A DNA stretch of 24,237 bases from Chitinophagaceae bacterium UBA1946 (GTDB lineage: Bacteria > Bacteroidota > Bacteroidia > Chitinophagales > Chitinophagaceae): contig DDEU01000063.1 of NCBI GenBank assembly GCA_002336815.1, forward strand, positions 52,223 through 76,459, read 5' to 3'. This document shows positions 16,347 to 23,426 of the stretch, in pieces. Every line of letters begins with the position of its first letter. Position 1 is the stretch's first letter. The notes under the pieces are model-generated. The model was given only the letters and a program-made list of their open reading frames with translations. It had not been told where the DNA came from and made no database searches. Both the position numbers and the translations under genes were made by a program.

Positions 16347-16390
16347 AACTGCCAGGCTGTTGTTTTTGTAACGCCAACAGGCTGGCAGTT
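16347..16390 (-). terminator. hairpin after the glycine-zipper OmpA gene
   Basis: AACTGCCAGGCTGTTG (16347-16362) pairs with CAACAGGCTGGCAGTT (16375-16390) in 15 of 16 positions across a 12-base loop. It sits 15 bases past the stop of the OmpA lipoprotein gene. The minus-strand bases that follow are only moderately T-rich, so it may act as a transcript-end stabiliser rather than a strong intrinsic terminator. Confidence 0.6.
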
Positions 16391-16405
16391 AAGTTGTTGA
16401 AGGTC

Positions 16406-17128
16406 TTAATTTTTATTGACTGCTTCGTTCGCAGCCTCTGCTTTCATTTTGTCATTCGCTGTGATGGCAAATTCAACCCGCCTGTTTAGTGCCCTGTTCG
16501 CATCACTTGTATTGTCAACCTTCGGCTGCGTTTCGCCATACCATTTGATGGTAAGCCTTGAAGAGGCAATATTGGCCGCTTTTAAAAAACTACCTACTGC
16601 TGCTGCTCTTTTTTGAGAAAGGTTTTCGTTATAGGCAGCTTCGCCAACATCATCAGTATGTCCTTCGATCAAAATATTTGTCTCCGGGTAAGCATTAAAA
16701 ACTTTTACCAGTTTATCCAGGGCCAGTTTTGAATTGGAATTAATGTCCGCCATGTTGGTAGCGAAATACACACCGGCCTTTGAGCCGTCAGGATTGTTTT
16801 CGTTAAATGTTACATTGATACCTTCACCAACCCTGGTTACTTCTGCACCGGGAATTTCTGTTTTAATGGCTTCCGCCTGTTTATCCATCTTATGCCCGAT
16901 GATACCCCCGGCCACACCTCCAACAGCCGCACCAATGATAGCACCGAGTGCGGTATTTTTTCCATTTCCCACATTGTTACCGATGATACCGCCGATCACA
17001 GCCCCACCACCAGCTCCAATGGTAGCACCTTTTTGAGAGTTGTTTAATTTTTTTGTAGTGTCACAGCCTGCGCAAAATAAGGCTGTTGTTGCAATGCAGA
17101 AAGCTGCTTTAATAAATCCTGTTTTCAT
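16406..17128 (-). CDS. OmpA-C lipoprotein with glycine-zipper segment
   Basis: A 240-residue outer-membrane lipoprotein (lipobox FCAGC, Cys22). A YMGG-type glycine zipper occupies about residues 34-79 (GAGGGAVIGGIIGNNVG, GAIIGAAVGGVAGGIIG) and probably inserts in or lies along the membrane. The OmpA-C peptidoglycan-binding domain spans about 118-222. Its key pair is conserved, Asp159 (EGHTDD) and Arg174, followed by the closing motif NRALNRRVEF. The protein ends in a Lys/Ala/Asn-rich tail. It resembles YiaD/Pal-like anchors that tie the outer membrane to the wall. The gene starts 11 bases after the lipocalin-like gene, so the two form an operon and probably act in the same envelope-maintenance process. 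Confidence 0.93.
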   Translation of the reverse strand: MKTGFIKAAFCIATTALFCAGCDTTKKLNNSQKGATIGAGGGAVIGGIIGNNVGNGKNTALGAIIGAAVGGVAGGIIGHKMDKQAEAIKTEIPGAEVTRVGEGINVTFNENNPDGSKAGVYFATNMADINSNSKLALDKLVKVFNAYPETNILIEGHTDDVGEAAYNENLSQKRAAAVGSFLKAANIASSRLTIKWYGETQPKVDNTSDANRALNRRVEFAITANDKMKAEAANEAVNKN

Positions 17129-17139
17129 AGTAATGAACG

Positions 17140-17646
17140 TTAATTTTTAAGATTGTTTTTTTCAAAATTGTATACCACTGTTACCGGGCTGCCATTATAG
17201 CTGATCTCAGATCTCAATTGCATATTGTCGCCTGTTAAGCTGCCAATGCTGAGCCGGTATCCATTGTTGTCATCCAGTGGATTGTTCTTTTCATCCAGTC
17301 TTTTAAACTGAAATTTTTTGGATTCATCTTTCGGTTCGTAGATGTTCCATTTTATTTTTCGGGTGCTGGCAGGGCAACCGTCTGCACTTGTTGGGATCGT
17401 ATAGCTGCCGGTACCATTATTGCCGATAAAATTCCAGCTACTGCCAATAAAGCAATTGTTATCTGCTTCATTGAACACTTTTACTTTCATAATGGATGGA
17501 TTGCCTTCAATGGTAATTGTCTTGAGCGTCCAGTTGCCGTTGATAGAATCTTTCATCTTTCTTGCATCCTTTGAAGTGGAGCAGGAGGCGAACAGCAATA
17601 CAGCCAATAAGGCTGAAAAAAAGCGATATGATTTGAGATGCTGCAT
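17140..17646 (-). CDS. lipocalin-like lipoprotein
   Basis: A 168-residue lipoprotein (lipobox LFASC, Cys22). After a short linker the sequence INGNWTLKTITIEG gives the G-x-W entry motif of lipocalin-type barrels. Alternating strands follow (SSWNFIGNNGTGSYTI, RKIKWNIYEP, KKFQFKRLDE, MQLRSEISYNG, VTVVYNFEK). This agrees with a small lipocalin-like beta-barrel that could bind a hydrophobic ligand. The ligand is unknown. It is first in a two-gene operon with the glycine-zipper OmpA lipoprotein 11 bases downstream. I chose the ATG at 17646 because it gives a complete type II signal. Confidence 0.82.
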   Translation of the reverse strand: MQHLKSYRFFSALLAVLLFASCSTSKDARKMKDSINGNWTLKTITIEGNPSIMKVKVFNEADNNCFIGSSWNFIGNNGTGSYTIPTSADGCPASTRKIKWNIYEPKDESKKFQFKRLDEKNNPLDDNNGYRLSIGSLTGDNMQLRSEISYNGSPVTVVYNFEKNNLKN

Positions 17647-18002
17647 GGTAAAAGAGGTTTGTTGATTTGCATAGCAGGTTTCAATTACAATGCCAAGGCA
17701 TGAAAGCCAGTGACAACAACCGTGAGTATTAAATATGCTTTACGGAACGGGGAAGATGTTCTACAGATCAGGTCGCATTTCAATAACAGGATCGAAGCAT
17801 CAATTTGCAGTGTAAAGCATCAATATAGGGATAAGCGTCCGAATTGGCCGAGGCTAAACTGTGCTACCGAAGCGCTAAGAGGATGGCGCCGGATCGCCAC
17901 AATTGGTCAATATATCAATTCAACAGTATTAGGATCCAACCTTTCATCCTTTCAACAATTCAAGCTACCTGCTTACCTTTGCACCCAAACAAAAAAAGCT
18001 AT
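17647..18002. other. 356-base divergent gap; possible gene remnant at 17710-17850
   Basis: This gap lies between the lipocalin-like gene (minus) and the ALDH7 gene (plus). A GTG-started frame at 17710 reads TTVSIKYALRNGEDVLQIRS then HFNNRIEASI. That looks like the N-terminal arm-binding domain of Bacteroidota tyrosine recombinases, then the similarity dissolves. If real it is a short, broken remnant with no catalytic part. The stretch 17830-17900 is richer in G+C than its surroundings. Nearer 18002 lies the ALDH7 promoter box. No RNA gene is visible. Confidence 0.25.
17974..17981 (+). promoter_or_regulatory. -7 promoter box of the ALDH7 gene
   Basis: TACCTTTG matches TAnnTTTG and ends 21 bases before the ATG at 18003. 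It rules out translation from the upstream in-frame ATG at 17844. The -33 element is not convincing. Confidence 0.5.
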
Positions 18003-19526
18003 ATGAAATTTCTTTCTGCATTGCAGGTTCAGGCAAAAAATAAAGGCGTTAGCACAGGCACCAAATGGCTTGCCGGCAAAGGCGCCGTGATCGAAAGCTA
18101 CAGCCCGGTAAATGGCCAGTTGATCGGCACCGTTACCAGTGCTGACAAAGCGGGTTATGAAGCAGTGATCACCAAAGCACAGGAAGCCTTTTTAGAATGG
18201 CGTACCTGGCCAGCCCCCAGGCGTGGAGAAGTGGTAAGACAGATCGGTGAGGAATTACGTGCCAATAAGCAGGCATTGGGCGAACTGGTGAGCTATGAAA
18301 TGGGCAAAAGTTTACAGGAAGGTTTGGGTGAAGTGCAGGAGATGATCGACATCTGCGATTTTGCTGTAGGCCTTAGCCGCCAGTTGCACGGTTTAACCAT
18401 GCACAGCGAAAGACCCGGGCACAGAATGTATGAACAATATCATCCCCTGGGAATTGTAGGGATCATTTCTGCTTTTAATTTCCCGGTAGCTGTATGGAGC
18501 TGGAATACGATGTTGGCCTGGGTTTGTGGTGATGTATGCGTATGGAAGCCCAGTGAAAAAACACCTTTGTGTGCCATCGCCTGCCAGAATATTACAGCCA
18601 AAGTATTTAAGAAAAACAATGTACCGGAAGGAGTAAATAACCTGGTGATTGGCGATCGGGAAGTGGGAGAGTGGCTCAGCAACGACACCCGTATCCCATT
18701 GGTGAGCGCAACGGGCAGTACGAGGATGGGTAAGGCCCTGGCTGCAACCGTGGCAGCAAGATTGGGTAAAAGTTTACTGGAGCTGGGTGGCAACAATGCA
18801 ATTATTATTACGCCGGATGCTGACCTGGATATGGCGTTGATCGGTGCTGCATTTGGTGCTGTTGGTACAGCCGGGCAGCGTTGTACTTCTACCAGGCGCC
18901 TGATCATTCATGAAAAAGTGTACAACAAATTCAAAGAAAAACTGGTGAATGCCTACAGGCAATTGAAGATCGGTAACCCATTGGATCAAAAAAATCATGT
19001 AGGACCATTGATCGATACTGCTGCAGTTGATATGTACTTAAAAGCAATTGAAAAGGGGAAAGAAGAAGGATGCAACTTTATTGTAGAAGGCGGCGTACTC
19101 AAAGGCAAAGGTTATGAAAGCGGTTGTTATGTTAAGCCCTGTATTGCAGAAGCAAAGAATCATTACGAGATCGTGCAGCACGAAACATTTGCCCCCATTC
19201 TTTACCTGATGAAATACAAAACTATTGACGAAGCCATTGCGATGCAGAACGGTGTGCCGCAGGGTTTGTCATCTGCTATCATGACGACGAACCTGAGAGA
19301 AGCAGAAAGATTTTTATCTGCAGCCGGCAGTGATTGTGGCATTGCCAACGTTAACATCGGCACAAGCGGCGCTGAGATCGGTGGTGCTTTTGGCGGTGAA
19401 AAAGAAACCGGCGGTGGAAGAGAAAGTGGCAGCGATGCATGGAAAGTGTACATGCGCCGTCAAACCAATACCATCAACTACACCGATAAGTTGCCACTGG
19501 CACAGGGAATTAAATTTGATCTGTGA
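18003..19526 (+). CDS. amaB: ALDH7-family aldehyde dehydrogenase (aminoadipate-semialdehyde / piperidine-6-carboxylate dehydrogenase)
   Basis: An NAD-dependent oxidase of 2-aminoadipate 6-semialdehyde (in equilibrium with piperidine-6-carboxylate) in lysine breakdown, 507 residues, cytoplasmic. All catalytic residues are present: Asn159 in SAFNFP, Lys182 in WKPSE, Glu260 in LLELGGNN, and the nucleophile Cys294 in GQRCTS. The C-terminus (ANVNIGTSGAEIGGAFGGEKETGGG, ESGSDAWKVYMRRQTNTINY) is the antiquitin/ALDH7 signature and separates it from betaine or succinate-semialdehyde enzymes. The frame opens at 17844, but a -7 box at 17974 and family length favour the ATG at 18003. No other lysine-degradation gene is adjacent, so the physiological substrate is inferred from the family; the gene symbol follows that inference. 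Confidence 0.92.
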   Translation: MKFLSALQVQAKNKGVSTGTKWLAGKGAVIESYSPVNGQLIGTVTSADKAGYEAVITKAQEAFLEWRTWPAPRRGEVVRQIGEELRANKQALGELVSYEMGKSLQEGLGEVQEMIDICDFAVGLSRQLHGLTMHSERPGHRMYEQYHPLGIVGIISAFNFPVAVWSWNTMLAWVCGDVCVWKPSEKTPLCAIACQNITAKVFKKNNVPEGVNNLVIGDREVGEWLSNDTRIPLVSATGSTRMGKALAATVAARLGKSLLELGGNNAIIITPDADLDMALIGAAFGAVGTAGQRCTSTRRLIIHEKVYNKFKEKLVNAYRQLKIGNPLDQKNHVGPLIDTAAVDMYLKAIEKGKEEGCNFIVEGGVLKGKGYESGCYVKPCIAEAKNHYEIVQHETFAPILYLMKYKTIDEAIAMQNGVPQGLSSAIMTTNLREAERFLSAAGSDCGIANVNIGTSGAEIGGAFGGEKETGGGRESGSDAWKVYMRRQTNTINYTDKLPLAQGIKFDL

Positions 19527-19537
19527 TTTTTTAGAAT

Positions 19538-19564
19538 ACACACACGAAGGGGCGCTAAGAAAGA
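19538..19564. repeat. left copy of an ACACGAAGGsGC-AAG type intergenic repeat
   Basis: ACACACGAAGGGGCGCTAAG lies 11 bases after the ALDH7 stop. Its pattern (ACAC-AAG-GGC-C-AAG) recurs, inverted and degenerate, at 19680-19714. Both lie outside the terminator hairpin. Confidence 0.4.
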
Positions 19565-19594
19565 AATATTCTTTACGCAACAGGGATAGTGTTT

Positions 19595-19640
19595 AGAAAA
19601 ATTGAATGCCGCGGATTTTTCTGCGGCATTCAATTTTTCT
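19595..19640. terminator. bidirectional terminator with perfect 18-pair stem
   Basis: AGAAAAATTGAATGCCGC (19595-19612) is the exact reverse complement of 19623-19640. A 10-base loop separates the arms, and two more bases each side can partly pair. A-run and T-run edges allow termination for both the ALDH7 gene (plus) and the methyltransferase gene (minus), which converge. Confidence 0.9.
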
Positions 19641-19679
19641 GCCACCAGGTTCACAAATGAATTACACTATGTGGCAAAA

Positions 19680-19714
19680 CCTTTGTGCCTCTTTTTTTGT
19701 GTCGTTGTGGTTCA
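19680..19714. repeat. right, inverted copy of the ACAC-AAG intergenic repeat
   Basis: Read on the minus strand: CCACAACGACAC, an A-run, then GAGGCACAAAGG. It overlaps the TGA stop of the methyltransferase gene (19712-19714), so the element abuts or supplies the gene's end. Confidence 0.4.
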
Positions 19715-20881
19715 AACCGCAAGCAGCTTATCCAGGTAATGTTGCTGAATATTGAATAGCGCTTTCAGCGACTTTACTTTTTCTAAATATTCACTCTTAT
19801 CAAAAGGATGATTGGATCTCAATCCAACGATCATCACATTCTTGGGAGTATGTTCTGTACCGATGAATTCAAACACTTTTGTTTTATATCCCGATGCTTC
19901 CAGCAGCAGGGCCCGTATGGTATCGGTGACCATTTCTGATTGTCGTTCGAGTAAGATGCCGTGTTTGGTGATCGCTGATAAAACATTGTCGGGTTTCATC
20001 TGCTTACGAATCTGCTTATGGCAACAGGGCGCAGCAATGATCACTTTTGCATTTGCCTGTATGCCTTTGTAAATGGCATCATCGGTGGCGGTGTCGCATG
20101 CATGCAATGCGATCAGCATATCAGTTGATGGCAAGATGGTATCAGCAATTGTTCCTTTTTTAAAATGCAGATCTTCAAAACCGGCGGCAGCAGCAATCTT
20201 GTTGCAGGTATGGATAAGGTCTTCTCTCATTTCTATTCCTGAAACATTTGCCTGGAGTTTTAACGTGGCAGTTAAGTAATCATACAATGCAAACGTAAGA
20301 TACCCTTTGCCACTTCCCATATCAGTTACATTAATGGCACCGTTAAAATTGAGCTCTTTTAAAATACCGTCAATGATCTCTACATAACGGTTGATCTGCC
20401 TGTATTTATCCTGCATATCTTTTTTCACCAATCCTTCTGCGGTAGTGATACCCAGTTGTTGCAGGTAGGTATTGTTCCCTGCCTTAATAATTCTTGCCTT
20501 CGCCTTGTCGTGCTGCTGTGCGCCTGCTTTACCGGGAAGGCTGGCAGGTTTGGTTACCAGTTTTGCAAAACCATCACTGCGCTGGAGCAAATGAAAATCG
20601 TTGGTCGCAGTAAAAAGATCGGCGTTGAAAAATTCTTCCTGCAGCATTTTTTTTGTAACTGCAATACCTTCCCTGATATCAAAATTTTTAGTGATGTCGC
20701 TGGTTGGGTAGCGGTATACGAAAGATAACTTATCACCCGTTTTTAGCGCTACCAGTTTAATGAATACGTTCTTTAGCTCCGCTTCTTTGTTTCGCTTGCT
20801 GCCCAGGGTAAGTTTTACCAGGTTTTTTGAGTTAGTGGCAGATTGAAAATCGTCTATGAACTGATCAAGTGATGTTATCAT
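19712..20881 (-). CDS. class I SAM-dependent methyltransferase (Methyltransf_32-like)
   Basis: A 389-residue cytoplasmic protein. Residues 1 to about 110 form an N-terminal domain with a Lys-rich start (KLTLGSKRNKEAELKNVFIKLV), plausibly for substrate or RNA contact. The Rossmann methyltransferase core follows: motif I VTDMGSGKGYLTFAL (about 185-199), the acidic end of strand 2 in SGIEMRED, motif IV MLIALHACDTATDDAI (about 255-270), and AAPCCHKQIRKQM (about 283-295). The LHACDTATD and PCCHKQ motifs are specific to the Methyltransf_32/METTL25-like group. The target (RNA, protein or small molecule) is not known. It is a single gene, convergent with ALDH7 and divergent from the sensor kinase. 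A TACATTTG box lies 23 bases upstream. Confidence 0.87.
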   Translation of the reverse strand: MITSLDQFIDDFQSATNSKNLVKLTLGSKRNKEAELKNVFIKLVALKTGDKLSFVYRYPTSDITKNFDIREGIAVTKKMLQEEFFNADLFTATNDFHLLQRSDGFAKLVTKPASLPGKAGAQQHDKAKARIIKAGNNTYLQQLGITTAEGLVKKDMQDKYRQINRYVEIIDGILKELNFNGAINVTDMGSGKGYLTFALYDYLTATLKLQANVSGIEMREDLIHTCNKIAAAAGFEDLHFKKGTIADTILPSTDMLIALHACDTATDDAIYKGIQANAKVIIAAPCCHKQIRKQMKPDNVLSAITKHGILLERQSEMVTDTIRALLLEASGYKTKVFEFIGTEHTPKNVMIVGLRSNHPFDKSEYLEKVKSLKALFNIQQHYLDKLLAV

Positions 20882-20904
20882 GAAATGATATAAAATTTAA
20901 TCTG

Positions 20905-20912
20905 CAAATGTA
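20905..20912 (-). promoter_or_regulatory. -7 promoter box of the methyltransferase gene
   Basis: On the minus strand this is TACATTTG, the same octamer as in the efflux promoter. The nearest TTTG upstream (20942-20939) is 26 bases away, longer than normal. A 7-pair hairpin, TTGTAGA/TCTACAA (20922-20928 with 20935-20941), lies over the expected -33 region and could be a protein site. Confidence 0.4.
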
Positions 20913-21017
20913 CCCTGTTTCTTGTAGATGTTTTTCTACAAATTACATCCAATAAGCATTACAGGGCGTTTTTTTTAATTGATACTCACTAAATATTCAA
21001 TTTCTGCGTTGTAATTT

Positions 21018-23426
21018 TTGACAGAAAAAATATATGCCCTCTTGAGAACAAGTTACCAATACTTCATTGCTTTGCTGCTGTTTTTTTGCAACAGTTTTTT
21101 CATGCAAAGCATACAGGCCCAGGAAACCGTCCCGGTTGATAAGGGCATTGCAGACCTGAGGGGAATTAATTTCTCCGGAAAAACGATCTCACTCAAAGGT
21201 ACCTGCGCCTTTGCATGGCAGCAACTGCTCACACCTGGCGACAATAAAAATTTCACCACCTATTCATCATTTCCGGAGCTCTGGAACAACGCAGTGGTGG
21301 ATGGGAAAAAATTATCTGCACAGGGATATGCCACGTATGGTTTTACCTTGCTGATGCCAAAACACGGTGCGCCATTGGCCATGAATATGCCGATGGTATA
21401 TTGTTCTTACCGGCTTTTTATCAATGGCAGGGAGGCGGCAGCAAACGGAAACCCTGCCAGTAACGTAAAAGATTATACTCCTAAATGGTTGCCTGTTACC
21501 GTTCATCTTCCGGAAGGTGCAGATACTATTAAACTATTGTTGCAGACCGCAAACTTTTCTCATTATAAAGGGGGCGCCAATATCAGTATGCAGATCGGTG
21601 AAAGCAGTAGTTTGTTCCTTGAAAAAGAAAGGATCATCTCCAGTGATTTTTTACTGGCCGGTTGTCTTTTTATGGGCGGCCTGTTTTTCCTTGGGCTCTA
21701 CCTGTTCGGTACAAAAGACAAAGCCACTTTTTATTTTTCACTTTTTTGCATGCTGTACAGTTACCGGATGGTGGGCAGCGGTTATTATGCGCTGCATTCC
21801 GTATTTCCCAATCTTAACTGGCAGGTCACGGTCAGGCTGGAGTATTTTTCGCTCTTCGCTGCCATGTTCCTTTTCTTTCAATACATACGGCATCTTTATC
21901 CGAAGGACATCTATAAATATTTTACTGCGGGCGTATCGGCAGTATGTGCATTGTTATGTTTGATCACCCTGTTAACGCCGGCGCTTGTTTTTACAAAATT
22001 GTTGATCGGGTTTTTGTTCCTTGCTTTTGTTTGCATAGCCTACATGGCTTTCGTATTTATCAAAGCGTATATGCGCCAGCGGATAGCAGCAGGTTATGCT
22101 TTGATGAGCGTGGGTGTTTTACTGGTAATGCAGTTGCTGATTGAGCTGGAGTATTTTGGCGTAATGATGCCTTCAAGGGTGTTGCTGTTTGCCGGCTACG
22201 TGATCTTTTTCTTTTTACAATCACTCATTCTTTCCTTTCGCTTTGCTTACGCATTAAAGGAGGCGAAAATACAGGCAGAGAAAGGCTTACAGGCAAAGAG
22301 TGAATTTCTTTCTACCATGAGTCATGAAATTCGTACGCCACTCAATTCAGTGATCGGTATGAGTAACCTGATGCTGCAGAATAATCCCAGGCCCGATCAG
22401 AAAGAGCAACTGGATGTATTGCAGTTCTCCGCTAAAAACCTGCTGAATATTGTAAACGATATTCTCGACTACAATAAGATCGAAGCCGGTAAGATCAGCT
22501 TTGAAGAAATTGAAATGGACCTGCCGGACATCCTGGGCAATATTGTTGCCGGCATCAAAAATACGGCTGGCGAAAAAGGCATCGGGGTTGAACTAAAGGC
22601 AGATGAAGCTGTGGATCAGTATGTGCTGGGCGATCCCACCCGGCTGTCGCAGGTAATGCATAACCTGGTGGGCAATGCGGTAAAATTTACGCAGGATGGA
22701 AAAGTGCTGGTAGAGCTGTCGGTACTCGAAAAGAAGGAAGAATTTATAACCGTGCTTTTTGCTGTAAAAGACACTGGCATCGGTATTGCAAAAGATAAGC
22801 AGCAGCTGATATTTGAAGAATTCACACAGGCCGATTCATCTACTTCCAGGAGCTTTGGCGGCACGGGGCTGGGGCTCACGATCACGAGGAGGATTTTGGC
22901 CCTGCAGGGAAGTAAACTGCAATTGAACAGTGAAGAGGGCAGGGGTTCAACATTTTACTTTACACAAACCTTTAAACTTACCGGCAAAAAACTGTCAACA
23001 AAAAAACAACAGCGCATTGCTCCCGATAAAAACGATCAGCCCCTCGCTGGCGTTACCATATTGTTGGTAGAAGACAACCAGATCAATATCCTGGTGGCAA
23101 AAACCTTTTTAGAAAGCTGGGGTGCCGTGATAGATGTAGCAGAAAATGGCGAAGAAGCTGTTAACATGCTGGATGTTGACCGGCATAAAATTGTTTTAAT
23201 GGACCTGCACATGCCGGTGATGGATGGGTATACCGCCATCCGTACGATCAGGCAACAAGGAATCACAGTACCCATCGTTGCATTGACCGCCAGCCTTCCC
23301 AATGAAGTGGAAAACGAAATAAACGGACTGGATATAGATGGCTTTGTATTAAAACCATTTGCTCCTGATGAACTGTTTAAAAAAGTGCAGCAGCTTACCC
23401 TATTTCACGATGAACTGATCAGTTAA
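21018..23426 (+). CDS. hybrid sensor histidine kinase: 7TMR-DISM sensor, HisKA, HATPase, receiver
   Basis: A membrane sensor kinase with built-in receiver, 802 residues from TTG 21018. A signal peptide (to about 35) precedes a periplasmic jelly-roll 7TMR-DISM domain (about 45-195; SLKGTCAFAWQQLLTPGD, YRLFINGREAAANGNPAS), probably carbohydrate-sensing. Seven membrane segments follow (about 210-412). HisKA carries His436 in STMSHEIRTPLN. The ATPase has N box HNLVGNAVKF (Asn549, Asn553), G1 DTGIGI and G2 GGTGLGL. The receiver (about 678-795) has acidic pocket Glu685/Asp686, phospho-acceptor Asp729 (LMDLHMPVMDG), Thr757 and Lys779. All catalytic residues are intact. No ATG precedes the signal peptide in frame; TTG 21018 or TTG 21042 are candidates, and ATG 21102 would cut the signal peptide. 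Its end overlaps mqnE tail-to-tail by 8 bases. No partner output regulator is adjacent. Confidence 0.92.
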   Translation: MTEKIYALLRTSYQYFIALLLFFCNSFFMQSIQAQETVPVDKGIADLRGINFSGKTISLKGTCAFAWQQLLTPGDNKNFTTYSSFPELWNNAVVDGKKLSAQGYATYGFTLLMPKHGAPLAMNMPMVYCSYRLFINGREAAANGNPASNVKDYTPKWLPVTVHLPEGADTIKLLLQTANFSHYKGGANISMQIGESSSLFLEKERIISSDFLLAGCLFMGGLFFLGLYLFGTKDKATFYFSLFCMLYSYRMVGSGYYALHSVFPNLNWQVTVRLEYFSLFAAMFLFFQYIRHLYPKDIYKYFTAGVSAVCALLCLITLLTPALVFTKLLIGFLFLAFVCIAYMAFVFIKAYMRQRIAAGYALMSVGVLLVMQLLIELEYFGVMMPSRVLLFAGYVIFFFLQSLILSFRFAYALKEAKIQAEKGLQAKSEFLSTMSHEIRTPLNSVIGMSNLMLQNNPRPDQKEQLDVLQFSAKNLLNIVNDILDYNKIEAGKISFEEIEMDLPDILGNIVAGIKNTAGEKGIGVELKADEAVDQYVLGDPTRLSQVMHNLVGNAVKFTQDGKVLVELSVLEKKEEFITVLFAVKDTGIGIAKDKQQLIFEEFTQADSSTSRSFGGTGLGLTITRRILALQGSKLQLNSEEGRGSTFYFTQTFKLTGKKLSTKKQQRIAPDKNDQPLAGVTILLVEDNQINILVAKTFLESWGAVIDVAENGEEAVNMLDVDRHKIVLMDLHMPVMDGYTAIRTIRQQGITVPIVALTASLPNEVENEINGLDIDGFVLKPFAPDELFKKVQQLTLFHDELIS

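Noticed and set aside
17844..18002. 53-residue N-terminal extension of the ALDH7 protein
   Set aside because: The -7 box at 17974 lies inside it, and the extension does not resemble the family's N-terminus.
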